Assembly: GCA_013036995.1 (NCBI GenBank)
Contig: JAAOXG010000002.1
Span: 1-64,000 of the forward strand
Length of the DNA: 64,000 nucleotides
From: Lacrimispora defluvii
Lineage (GTDB): Bacteria > Bacillota > Clostridia > Lachnospirales > Lachnospiraceae
Direction: 5' to 3'
The notes under the pieces were generated by a model. The model was not told the origin of the DNA. It did not search any database and was given only the letters and a program-made list of their open reading frames with translations. How positions within the stretch are numbered: position 1 is the first letter of the stretch; each line of letters opens with the position of its first letter. This document shows, piece after piece, positions 50,301-59,105 of this stretch. Position numbers and translations under genes: made by a program.

Positions 50301-50354
50301 CAAGGAGGTGTCATAGGAAGTCTCAATAATGACACTTCCTATGACATCTCCTTG
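50301..50354. repeat. 21-bp near-perfect inverted repeat between convergent genes
   Basis: CAAGGAG[G/A]TGTCATAGGAAGT arms with one mismatch and a 12-base loop. Long, with no U-run on the plus strand. It could be a bidirectional terminator or a remnant of a mobile element. Confidence 0.6.
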
Positions 50355-50361
50355 TCTTATG

Positions 50362-50988
50362 TTAAGCAACAGTATCGAAAATACGTTTCTGTGCTTTAAG
50401 ATATATCTGCAAATTAACTATTGCATTTCCTTTATCAGAAATATGAAGTTCGTCCTCAGTCAAATCAAATGCATTATCTTTAGCAAGTTTGACCGTATAT
50501 TCATAAATTCTTCCCACCAATATTTCCAATTCTTCTGTTGTAAGCTGAATACTTATTTTTTTGTAATCTTTATTTTTCTTCAGTTCTTCTAACGCCATCA
50601 TAAGATTGCAGATTTTTTCTATACTCATATTACCTTTGCGAATAGCATCAATATATGTTTTCAGTGCAGTTCTAAACTCAATGACTACTTTAGGTTCTCT
50701 ATCTTTCACTTTGCTATATGCCCAGGTACCTATACCAGCTGCCGCAGCACTAGCCAATACAATTATAGTACCTTTTTTGTGATCCTTTATGAACTTGAAT
50801 ACCTTGATTCCAACTCCCTGTGCTTGTCCTGCTCCCTTCATTTCTACTGGTTTTAAATGTTTCACAATCTGCCCCTTGTGTGGACCTATAGCATATCGCA
50901 CCACACTACCAATTCTCCTATATTCTCCTGTAGCTAATTTTGTTACGATATCCAAAGGAATATCATACGCATCCTGTACTATTACCAT
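50362..50988 (-). CDS. membrane-anchored hypothetical protein of the island
   Basis: 208 residues from MVIVQDAYDIPLD behind GGAGGTGTTGATA. An N-terminal 70 residues of mixed fold, one hydrophobic helix ('GTIIVLASAAAAGIGTWAYS', about residues 75-95), and a helical C-terminal domain of about 110 residues rich in Lys/Glu. It is convergent with the STAND gene and shares the long inverted repeat. I do not recognise it; a toxin-like or effector-anchored role is possible but unsupported. Confidence 0.6.
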   Translation of the reverse strand: MVIVQDAYDIPLDIVTKLATGEYRRIGSVVRYAIGPHKGQIVKHLKPVEMKGAGQAQGVGIKVFKFIKDHKKGTIIVLASAAAAGIGTWAYSKVKDREPKVVIEFRTALKTYIDAIRKGNMSIEKICNLMMALEELKKNKDYKKISIQLTTEELEILVGRIYEYTVKLAKDNAFDLTEDELHISDKGNAIVNLQIYLKAQKRIFDTVA

Positions 50989-51071
50989 TATCAACACCTC
51001 CGCTTTTTTCATAATGGAACATGTAAATTTTGCGAATTATACCTTCATTTCCTATATCCTGTCCAATGTTC

Positions 51072-51689
51072 TCAGTAAGTTTCACTCTCATCTATTTCTG
51101 TATTTTTTTCCTGTTGTTGAAGCAAAAACATTGCCTTTTGTGTTTCTATTTCTGCACGAAGTTCTTCTTCTGACGGTAAATATAACTTATATTTTGTTGC
51201 AAACAACTGCTCATTTCCATGCAAGACAGAATATTTTACAATATCCTCATCAGTATCCGCACATAGAAGTACACCGAGTGTTGGGTTATCTCCTTCTCCA
51301 CGCTTCATCTCATCATACATCCTGATATACATATCCATTTGCCCCACATCTTGGTGCGTAATTTTATTTATTTTTAAATCAAACAGAACGAAACATTTCA
51401 AGATATAATTGTAGAAAACCAGGTCGATATAGTATTCCTGCTTCTCTGTATGGATATGTTGTTGTCTTGCCACAAACGCATATCCTTTTCCAAGTTCCAT
51501 TATGAACTTCTGAAGATTTGAAAGAATGCTTGATTCCAGATCATTTTCAGTAAACGACACATCTTCTGAAAGTCCAAGAAACTCAGCAACCACAGGATTT
51601 TTGATAAACTCAAGCTTATCCCTTTTATAAGTTGTCGTCAATCCCTGCATTTCTTTTGTAACTGCTTCTTTGGTCTGAGATTTTAACAA
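51072..51689 (-). pseudogene. 5'-truncated DUF1016 (YhcG-type PD-(D/E)XK nuclease) gene
   Basis: 205 residues of the C-terminal nuclease half: 'DLVFYNYILKCFVLFDLKINKITHQDVGQMDMYIRMYDE' with the D-x-K core and 'GVLLCADTDEDIVKYSV'. YhcG proteins are about 340 residues with an N-terminal DUF1016_N domain, which is missing. The frame starts right at the junction with the fragment upstream ('LLKSQTKEAVTKEM'), so the gene lost its 5' half by deletion. It may be untranslated or give an inactive piece. Confidence 0.75.
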
Positions 51690-52225
51690 ACGATAAGAAC
51701 CACTCTAGGATCTGGATTACTCCAAGCATTTCGCACAAACAAAAATCCTTCTGTATTTTTTCCTACTACCTCGCCAAATCCAATTTTAGAAAATGGTAAT
51801 TCTGCTATTCTTCGATAACTATTTGCAATATTTGCCGGACCTGTTTTGGATGTAATGAAACTTGATAGCACATCCTTCATCTCATTTTGAGAATAAGTCA
51901 CCCCAAACCTTAGATTTTTTATTAACCATCCAAATTGTGAAGAATATGCTAGATTAGAAAACATCAAAGCCCAAATATATTCAGCGTCTAATTCATCTCT
52001 AAAAAGTAATTCTGCCATACCATTCCATCCGTTATCCGTACTAGCAATTTCTGCATTTCTCAAAAACTTTTTAAACATTGGAAGCATTGCACTTCCCAAT
52101 GTATGTTTTACATCAAATTCCTCTTTATGTTTGATAAATTCCTTAATCCACTCCAGTTTTACTGGATGAGTTCCATACTCGTCAATACTTCCTTTTCTCA
52201 TCTTTCCATTTCCTTTCGGTAACAT
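51683..52225 (-). pseudogene. probable 3'-truncated gene fragment, family uncertain
   Basis: 180 residues, ATG at 52225, and no classic long domain. It reads as a real globular protein ('EYIWALMFSNLAYSSQFGWLIKNL', 'FVRNAWSNPDPRVVL') up to its last few residues, which then shift to 'IVC' and a stop at the join with the DUF1016 fragment. I suspect a DUF4007-like or PAPS-reductase-linked protein, at low confidence. The 7-base overlap with the DUF1016 frame marks a deletion junction near 51690. Confidence 0.5.
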
Positions 52226-52687
52226 TAATGAATTAAAAACAAGACAACCATTGTCTATTTTATTGCATAAACCACATTTTACACAAGCATAATAAAGATA
52301 ACATCTTGAAAATCGAGTGTTGCTCTGTGGATAACTTGCAGGGTTTAATAAGTATCTTTACTCCAAAGTTGCAATCAATAATTTATTGAAAAAGATTGAA
52401 AGGTGGTGGTAAATAATGTGACAATGTGGGAGTATCAGTTTAAATTCTTCGTGAAATAGTGTTCTTTTAAGCTAATAAAAAATGCACGTGGAATTTAGAT
52501 TTGAATAATTTGTCTAAAATAACATAATTATGAAAAATTTTATTTGTTATTTGTGAACATTTATGATATTGTATAAATAAAACATCAATTCATATGGTTA
52601 CATATAAGAACACACACAATTTGTCTGTCTTCTGAGATTCTTTATGATACCCAGATACCATTAAGAAAAAATTGGAGGGTTATTCTT
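52226..52687. other. AT-rich intergenic region
   Basis: No convincing coding sequence. It should contain the divergent promoters of the fragment at 51683-52225 and the split sensor gene (for instance TATAAATAAAAC-like sequence near 52570-52580). I saw no clear repeat or RNA. Confidence 0.4.
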
Positions 52688-52801
52688 ATGATGAAAAAGT
52701 TGTCATTTCTGCTGCTTTTAATGTTGATTTTTATTTTTCGAACTCCTTTGCCCGCATTGGCTGATGAGCCGGAAGACGGTAACATTTTAATTTTAAATTC
52801 T
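52688..52801 (+). pseudogene. 5' part of a sensor diguanylate cyclase gene, cut by an IS
   Basis: 38 codons from ATG behind GGAGGG: a signal peptide (MMKKLSFLLLLMLIFIFR) and 'GNILILNS', the usual start of an ABC-type substrate-binding sensor. Reading then runs into the insertion. If the IS and one target copy are removed, the frame joins exactly to 'YYRGFTWTDDEVDG' at 54357 onward. Confidence 0.9.
52793..52800. repeat. target site duplication, left copy
   Basis: TTAAATTC, repeated at 54348-54355 on the other side of the insertion. Confidence 0.85.
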
Positions 52802-54347
52802 AGGGATGTGCAAAACGGGTAAATTATAATTCGATTTTGGCAGTTAGTTTTATGGTAGGAAAAAAGAGCATAGCAAGGCTAACGTAAGCTCCAAACTTAC
52901 GGATTCGAAGATATTCAGTTCGAGAAGTTAAGCAGATCTTTTCAGTGTTTTCATTTTTCTGTAAGAGATTTCGGATTTTGTATTGATTGCAGCAATAGCG
53001 ATGGCGAGCATGCAGATGTGAGTAATTGTACAAAGGTTGGTAACAGAGTTTTTGTTTCTGACCCACATTCTTTCCTGACCAGCTGCCTTAAACCTGGAAT
53101 TGTAGCGTTCACATTCGGTTCGAAGTGCGTAGTTGGATTTAAAATACTTACTATCACGATTGATTGACAACCGTATATCATCAGGAACAGTTGTCCAACG
53201 AATACAGCCGCGGTGCTTTTTGCGATTATAGTAGTTTTTATGATGACATGGGCATGCATTTTCGTCATGGGAGTATTTGTAGGGACAGCAGTATTTATGT
53301 CTGGTTGTGTTTGCCGTATGACATAGTCCATCACTATTCATGGCAAGGCCAGCTTCACAAACTGGATTTCCAATAGGAAGTAGTTTCTTGTTTTTCGTAC
53401 CACGCTTGTTGATTGGAATGAAACAGGAACCGTGGTAAAGCGAGTGTATTTGATTGTATATTTGTTTGACATCATAGCCTTTATCAGCCAGAAAACTGCA
53501 TTCCTGAACAGGTAGAAAGTCATTGGTCTTTGCTAAGATCTCCAGAGCAACGGTGGAATCGTACACTTCTGCAGTTGTAGTCAGTTCATATATAGGAAGA
53601 CCTGTAATACAATCAACAAGGACGTGACTTTTATAGCCCCAGAAAAATTCAAACTTCTTTTCATTCATTTGGTTAGAGGCAGTATGTACACCGAGTTTGC
53701 AGTCTTTATCGCATGTAGGGTGTTTGGTTTTGGAAAACTTATTGGAGAGGAAGGACTTGGGATTGTTCTGCGAAGTATTTGCAGCAACCGGAGTGGAATC
53801 AAGACCAATAAATGATGTATCGATGATTCCTTTCTTGGAAAGAAAAAGTACTTGGTCTTTCATTATTGACGAGAGTTCCTCATGATCAAAAGATTTTAGA
53901 AATCGTTCGAAAGACCAATAAGAAGGAAGTGGCTTTGTGATATCAAAACCACAGTAATGAGCAATGATCAGGTTATTGTTTAAGTAGTCAACAAGATCTG
54001 TGATCATAGAAAAGCCTTCGCATTTCATAACAATGAAGGCACAAATGAGTGAGTGACTTGAAAAGCCACGACGCCCATGTTTGGGGTATTCCTTGACAAA
54101 AGACAGGTCTAGATTAAAAAAGAGACTGTCATAAAACCTGGCAACAGGCTGGGAGGTAAAAAGGGAAATATCCTTAAGAATTTCTTGACGATAGATAACA
54201 ACCAGCTCCTTTCATAGTTTTTTGCTTTTCACAATTCAATTATACCATTTAAGGGCTGGTTGATTCTATAAATCTGGGGGAAAAGAATAAATGCTATGTG
54301 CTGAAACCCGCAGAATTACTAGATTTTTTGTATTTTGCACATGGCTA
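52801..54347. mobile_element. insertion sequence, about 1547 bp, DDE transposase
   Basis: Ends TAGGGATGTGCAAAAC (left) and, read inward from the right, TAGCCATGTGCAAAAT: 16-base terminal repeats with 3 mismatches. An 8-bp duplication TTAAATTC flanks it. It carries one transposase gene on the minus strand. The exact IS family I cannot name. Confidence 0.88.
52928..54202 (-). CDS. IS transposase, DDE superfamily
   Basis: About 424 codons if extended upstream of the first ATG (54028). The upstream codons read in frame 'ILKDISLFTSQPVARFYDSLFF' and 'YPKHGRRGFSSH', the usual N-terminus of this family, so the ATG at 54028 is internal. No ATG, GTG or TTG lies between the upstream stop and 54202 at the right distance from GAAAGGAG; a rare start codon such as CTG, ATC or ATT, or a mutation, is implied. 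Catalytic Asp in 'GLDSTPVAANTS', Asp in 'FLADKGYD', and Glu in 'ALRTECERYNSRFK' are present. Confidence 0.8.
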   Translation of the reverse strand, partial: VVIYRQEILKDISLFTSQPVARFYDSLFFNLDLSFVKEYPKHGRRGFSSHSLICAFIVMKCEGFSMITDLVDYLNNNLIIAHYCGFDITKPLPSYWSFERFLKSFDHEELSSIMKDQVLFLSKKGIIDTSFIGLDSTPVAANTSQNNPKSFLSNKFSKTKHPTCDKDCKLGVHTASNQMNEKKFEFFWGYKSHVLVDCITGLPIYELTTTAEVYDSTVALEILAKTNDFLPVQECSFLADKGYDVKQIYNQIHSLYHGSCFIPINKRGTKNKKLLPIGNPVCEAGLAMNSDGLCHTANTTRHKYCCPYKYSHDENACPCHHKNYYNRKKHRGCIRWTTVPDDIRLSINRDSKYFKSNYALRTECERYNSRFKAAGQERMWVRNKNSVTNLCTITHICMLAIAIAAINTKSEISYRKMKTLKRSA

Positions 54348-54355
54348 TTAAATTC
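54348..54355. repeat. target site duplication, right copy
   Basis: TTAAATTC, matching 52793-52800. Confidence 0.85.
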
Positions 54356-56195
54356 TTATTATAGGGGGTTTACCTGGACAGATGATGAGGTAGACGGCAT
54401 TTTATCTTCTATGTCTGAACAGAAATGGGATTACCAGATATCGATAGAATACATGGATTGGAAACGATACCCTACACAAGAAAATCTGCGTAATTTTTAT
54501 AATATGATGAAAATGAAATACGCTTCAAAGGACATTGACGTTATTGTTTGTACGGATGACGCCGCTTTTCAGTTTGCCCTTACGTACAGAAAGGAACTTT
54601 TCTCCAATGCACCCGTAGTGTTTTCCGGGATTAATACCGAAGGCTTGGTACAGATTGCAAAAGGGCAGGATAATTACACCGGTGTTATGGAGGAAATTAA
54701 TCCGGAAGGTACCATACGGGCAGCTCTTGCTATTAATCCAAAAATCAGAAATATCTATCTGGTATATGATAATACGGAAAGTGGTTTATCTACCGGAAAA
54801 TTATGCAGGGATGCTGCCACTAAGATAGATAAAAATTTAAATGTAGTAGCCTTAAATGATTATAAAAGTGATAGTATACTAAACTTTGTATCTGACGTTG
54901 ACAAAAACAGTATGGTTTTGGTAACCACTTTTTTTACAGATACAGATGGGTCCAATATTGACCATGAGCTGTTTTGTGAAAAACTGAGTATGGTTTCGAA
55001 TGTACCAATCTATCATTTGTATGATTTTGCCATGGGCAGCGGTATCCTGGGAGGTAACCTGATTATCGGAGGACTGCAGGGAGAAGAGGCCGGTAAACTG
55101 GCGGTAAGAATATTAAATGGAGAAAAAGCATCTTCCATAAAACCGATAGAAATGTATACCAATCAGCTTACTTTTGATTATCCTATGTTAAAGCATTTTG
55201 GAATATCGGAAAGTAGTCTGCCTTCAGGAAGTAAGGTGGTAAATGCACCGTTTTCATTTTTTGAAACATATAAAAAACTCGTTATTACAGTAAGCCTGAT
55301 TTTTGCATTCATGGTTTCGTTTACGGTATTGTTATTGTTTTATATAAAACGAATTAAAATCATGCAGAAAAAATTAGAAGAAAACAATGAGGAATTAAGC
55401 CAGTTGTATGAAAAACTGGCGGCATCAGAGGAAGAATTGCAGCTTCAGTACAGTAAGGTCACAGAAGCAAATGAGAAACTGGAGGAATACAGTGCTACGC
55501 TGTATTACAGGTCTCATCATGATGCCTTAACAGGACTGTATAATCGTTTGTATCTGAGTGAAGAAATTGAGAAGCATCTTTATAAAGGAGCCGAAGAGGG
55601 CGCATTATTCTTTATTGATCTGGATAATTTTAAATATGTAAATGATTCTCTTGGACATAACGCGGGAGATGAGCTTTTGAAGGCAATCAGCAGCAGGCTT
55701 ATGAGCGTTAGTACTAAAAATGATATTCTGGTACGGTTGGGCGGCGATGAATTTGTATATTATACCAATGAAATCAAAAATAAGGATGCAGCTGAACAAT
55801 TTGCCTTAAAGATTCTGGATTTATTTACGATACCATTCCCTATCAGTAATAATATGTTGTCTATTACGGCAAGTATAGGAGTCGTTATGTTTCCTGAGGA
55901 CGGGCAGGATTTAGATATCTTGCTTCGTAATGCCGATATGGCTATGTATAAAGTAAAAGAAAATGGTAAGAAAGGATATCGTTTCTTTCATAATCTATTC
56001 AAAGAAGAATTTCTTGAAAGGATTCATATTGAAAATTATTTCAAAAAAGCATTAGATGAGCAGGAATTTCAATTGTTTTATCAGCCGCAGATTAACGTTA
56101 ATGCGGATTCCATTGATGGTTTCGAAGCGTTAAACTTGTGCAAAATACCTGCCACATGGTGGAATGATATGGTTGCCGGAAGAGTTATCAGATAA
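54348..56195 (+). pseudogene. 3' part of sensor diguanylate cyclase, truncated in EAL domain
   Basis: Continues the gene split at 52801. ABC-type substrate-binding sensor ('IDVIVCTDDAAFQFALTYRKELFSNAPVVFSGIN'), a membrane helix ('LVITVSLIFAFMVSFTVLLLFY'), a coiled coil, a GGDEF domain ('LTGLYNRLYL', active site 'RLGGDEFVYY', 'NADMAMYKVKENGKKGY'), then an EAL domain that begins properly ('FQLFYQPQINVNADSIDGFEAL') but ends after about 20 unrelated residues. The gene is thus broken at both ends. If the GGDEF part were expressed it would make cyclic di-GMP, but the sensor has lost its signal peptide. Confidence 0.88.
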
Positions 56196-56363
56196 GGATA
56201 TACCAGAGCCTGGATACTTGAATTTGATATTGGCTTAAGACTCAGCTTTTTGAATTGCATGCACTTTTACACTCCTTTTACACTGAAATATAAATATTCT
56301 GAAAAAAATGTAAAGTTTTGTATATTTTCTTGAAATAAATTGGAAATGTGCTATAATCCCATC

Positions 56364-58313
56364 TTTGACAGTTGGTAATTAAAAAAACCGTTGCAAACGC
56401 CCTGTTTATAAGGGATGCAGCGGTTTTTCTGTCTGTCATGGACTATAGTAATGTTACCTTCTTTTGCTTTGTTTTTGAATTTCTTTCATTTTACTTTTTG
56501 TAATGAACTGATAATCAGTTCTGAAGCCGCAGGCTTCATGAAGATCGTCTGTGATTTTTTCTCTGCTGTATGTAGGCACATAGCCCTGTCCTTCGATATT
56601 TACAAAGTTTATTTCACGTAATGCTTTCAGGATTTCTTCACAGGTATATTTGTTTCCAAGTTGCTTTTCCAAGAGTCTGTAATTCAAAAGGGCAAGGAAA
56701 CAGATGAGAAAGTGTGCCTTGATGCGGTCGTCACGCTGTACATAAACAGGCCTTGCAGAAAAATCTGTTTTCATGATCCGGAAACATTCTTCAATCTGCC
56801 ATCTTCCTTCACTCACTTTTAATATATCTCCGACTTTATCATCCAACAGATCTGTACAGACAGCATACAGTCCATCATACATGGATTCTTCGCTGATTTT
56901 TTCTTCATCAAGATAGTAGTTGATCTCCGCAGCTTCACCATCCTTGGTAACAGCATCTTTCCCTATGAATCTCGCCGGATCATTTGGATTCTTACGGTTC
57001 TTTTTTAGGGAGCCGTTGTGCACCATGATTCTTGCACGATCTACCTGTGTATCCCTAATGGTTTTCTGATAAACAGCATATTTAGGGGAATAGGTGATGA
57101 TAAGACGCTGGTCAATGTTTCCGCTGGTGTAAGGAATCTCTTTATAATAAAGCTCGTTAGCATCATCATCACGGATGGATTCGAATTTTACTTTTTTATC
57201 ATCAGAAAGTCTTTTGAATCCCTCTTTATTCAACGCCAGTGCCTTATCTTCGGCGCGGAGCTTTTTGATGGACTGGGTCACAATAAAGGAACGTTTCCCC
57301 ATGTGGTTGAAGTTCCTGTTTCCCTGGGAAGCCAGCCCTGCATCGCTGCAGTATATAAATTTGTCACATCCGAACTGCTGAAGGATTTTAGATTCCAATG
57401 GTTTTAAAGAGGTCTGTTCGTTCTGGTTACCGGGAAAAGTGGAAAAAGCCAGAGGAATACCGTCCCCGTCTATGAACAGCCCCATCTGAACGATCGGGTT
57501 CGGCCGGTGCTCTTTACTTTTCCCATATTTTTTGTCGCCTTCCTCCTGTTCAATCTCAAAATAAAAGTTAGAGCAGTCGTAGTATAGAACCTTGGAATTC
57601 CGTTCACCTAAAAAGTTACTGTTCTTAAATACTTCGGACTGGATCAAATCGTTTTCTTCAGCAAGAATACTAAGAGCACGGTATACGTCATGGAGTTTGT
57701 AAGCAGGCGGCTCCAGAAAACTCTGGGCAGTTTTATAGGCAGAGAGTTTACTTTGCGGTTCCAGGATACGGTTGTAGATGAGATCTGACAGAATTGCATT
57801 CAGGTCGAATTCATATTTATGTCTGGCTTTGATCTTGCGGCACATTTTATCTAATTGAAGCCCATAATAAACAGACTGCGGAAAAAGATATCCACCTTTA
57901 TAAAACCGTTGCTGGCTGTATTCGAGAGGTCTGTCAGCGTGAAAAGTAATCTGGACAGATTTCGTTTTTTGTTCTTCTTTGTATTTCATGGTCTCAATCC
58001 GGCATTGCTCCTTGCACCAGGCAACCACGTCGTCCCTGGTAGGACCATGTTCGGGAAGAAGCTCGGCAAGTGTGCCAAGTTTGCGGACAATAACAGAAGT
58101 GCTGACGCCTTTATCATTAACATAACCTTTGCTGATGTAAAAAGATTCTGCATTTTTAGATTTTGAAGTATGAAGTCTCATAAGAAAACCCTCCTATACC
58201 TTATTATACCACACATTACAATAAAGTACAATAGAATAAAACAATAAAGTTGACGCAAAAAAAGCAGGTTTTATGCGACCTGCGACCACTTTTTTCTTTA
58301 TTCAACTGTCAAA
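56364..58313. mobile_element. IS1634-type insertion sequence, about 1950 bp
   Basis: Ends both read TTTGACAGTTG inward, followed by A-rich sequence. It carries one transposase gene on the minus strand. The flanks (ATC left, CTC right) show no target duplication, so the copy probably arose with a deletion or recombination. A hairpin at about 56381-56430 with a U-run on the minus strand ends the transposase message. Confidence 0.85.
56454..58181 (-). CDS. IS1634-family transposase
   Basis: 575 residues. Family features: 'GYLFPQSVYYGLQLDKMCRK', the first Asp in 'VLYYDCSNFYFEIE', 'DGDGIPLAFSTFPGNQNEQTSLKP', second Asp in 'KFIYCSDAGLASQGN', and Glu in 'RWQIEECFRIMKTDFSARPVYVQRDDRI'. It is full-length and apparently intact, behind AGGAGGG. 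Confidence 0.93.
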   Translation of the reverse strand: MRLHTSKSKNAESFYISKGYVNDKGVSTSVIVRKLGTLAELLPEHGPTRDDVVAWCKEQCRIETMKYKEEQKTKSVQITFHADRPLEYSQQRFYKGGYLFPQSVYYGLQLDKMCRKIKARHKYEFDLNAILSDLIYNRILEPQSKLSAYKTAQSFLEPPAYKLHDVYRALSILAEENDLIQSEVFKNSNFLGERNSKVLYYDCSNFYFEIEQEEGDKKYGKSKEHRPNPIVQMGLFIDGDGIPLAFSTFPGNQNEQTSLKPLESKILQQFGCDKFIYCSDAGLASQGNRNFNHMGKRSFIVTQSIKKLRAEDKALALNKEGFKRLSDDKKVKFESIRDDDANELYYKEIPYTSGNIDQRLIITYSPKYAVYQKTIRDTQVDRARIMVHNGSLKKNRKNPNDPARFIGKDAVTKDGEAAEINYYLDEEKISEESMYDGLYAVCTDLLDDKVGDILKVSEGRWQIEECFRIMKTDFSARPVYVQRDDRIKAHFLICFLALLNYRLLEKQLGNKYTCEEILKALREINFVNIEGQGYVPTYSREKITDDLHEACGFRTDYQFITKSKMKEIQKQSKRR

Positions 58314-58407
58314 CTCCCGGCCAGATTACCAATACAACACCCATTACCATACATAAAATTGCAGACAAAATCATATCTGCCTTGATTCTTTTTAGCATTT
58401 CTTTCAT
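58314..58407 (-). pseudogene. 5' remnant of an HdeD/DUF308 membrane protein
   Basis: MKEMLKRIKADMILSAIL... to 'VLVIWPGS', the first helix of a DUF308 protein, behind CAAGGAGGAAAATTTCT. The IS1634-type element cuts it after about 32 codons and the rest is not found on the other side of the IS. It supports a deletion linked to the insertion. Confidence 0.75.
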
Positions 58408-58493
58408 AGAAATTTTCCTCCTTGTTTATACTGCAACTATAGCACTTTTTTCCCACATCGTAAATAAGGATGTTTGTCACCAGCACTGATATC

Positions 58494-58522
58494 TTGACAT
58501 CAAATTTATCTTTGATTAAACT
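58494..58522 (+). promoter_or_regulatory. ybaK promoter
   Basis: TTGACA at 58494-58499 and TAAACT at 58517-58522, 17-base spacer. Confidence 0.6.
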
Positions 58523-58577
58523 ATCATAGACGATTGTAAATCTCTTCTGGTAAAGTTATGAACGGAGGTAATAATTT

Positions 58578-59057
58578 ATGGGAAAAGAAGTAAAAACGAA
58601 TGCAATGCGCATCTTAGATAAAAATAAGATTTCTTACGAGATCATTAATTATGAATGTGATGAATTTATTGACGGGCTCCACACTGCCGAAAAAACAGGG
58701 GCTCCTGTAGAGCAGTCTTTTAAGACACTTGTGATGCAGGGAAAAAGCAAACAGTACTATGTATTTGTTGTTCCGATTGCCGAGGAAGTAGATTTAAAAA
58801 CCGCTGCCAAAGCTGTCTCCGAAAAATCAGTAGAAATGATTCATGTCAAGGATATTACTGCCATCACCGGTTATGTACGCGGCGGCTGTACACCTCTTGG
58901 CATGAAGAAACAATTTCCTACCGTAGTTCATGAAAGTGCTGCTTCCTTCTCCAAAATCTATATCAGTGGCGGACGCATCGGAACCACCATCATTGTGAAT
59001 CCAGATGAGCTGCTGTCCGTGGTACGTGGACAATATGCAGACATTATCATGCATTAA
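58578..59057 (+). CDS. ybaK: Cys-tRNA(Pro)/aminoacyl-tRNA deacylase, YbaK type
   Basis: 159 residues. 'NAMRILDKNKISYEIINYECDEF', 'SFKTLVMQGKSKQYYVFVVPIAEEVDLKTAAKAV', 'TGYVRGGCTPLGMKKQFPTVVHESA' and 'IYISGGRIGTTIIVNPDELL' are the YbaK/EbsC signature with the essential Lys in 'SFKTLVMQG'. It hydrolyses Cys mischarged on tRNA-Pro. First intact gene past the island. Confidence 0.92.
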   Translation: MGKEVKTNAMRILDKNKISYEIINYECDEFIDGLHTAEKTGAPVEQSFKTLVMQGKSKQYYVFVVPIAEEVDLKTAAKAVSEKSVEMIHVKDITAITGYVRGGCTPLGMKKQFPTVVHESAASFSKIYISGGRIGTTIIVNPDELLSVVRGQYADIIMH

Positions 59058-59062
59058 ACTAA

Positions 59063-59105
59063 TAACGCCAGTCCAACATTGCTATGGATTGGCGTTATAT
59101 TTTTT
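59063..59105. terminator. bidirectional terminator between ybaK and sseB-like genes
   Basis: TAACGCCA.TCCA and TGGA.TGGCGTTA pair; TTTTTT follows on the plus strand, and A-rich sequence precedes. Confidence 0.75.

Noticed and set aside
51072-52225. A single frameshifted DUF1016 gene
   Set aside because: The upstream frame does not resemble DUF1016_N, so two different genes joined by deletion explain it better.
56196-56363. Short plus-strand frame after the EAL truncation (…EELSDKDIPEPGYLNL)
   Set aside because: Reads like the end of some other protein but has no start and no recognisable family; too little to annotate.
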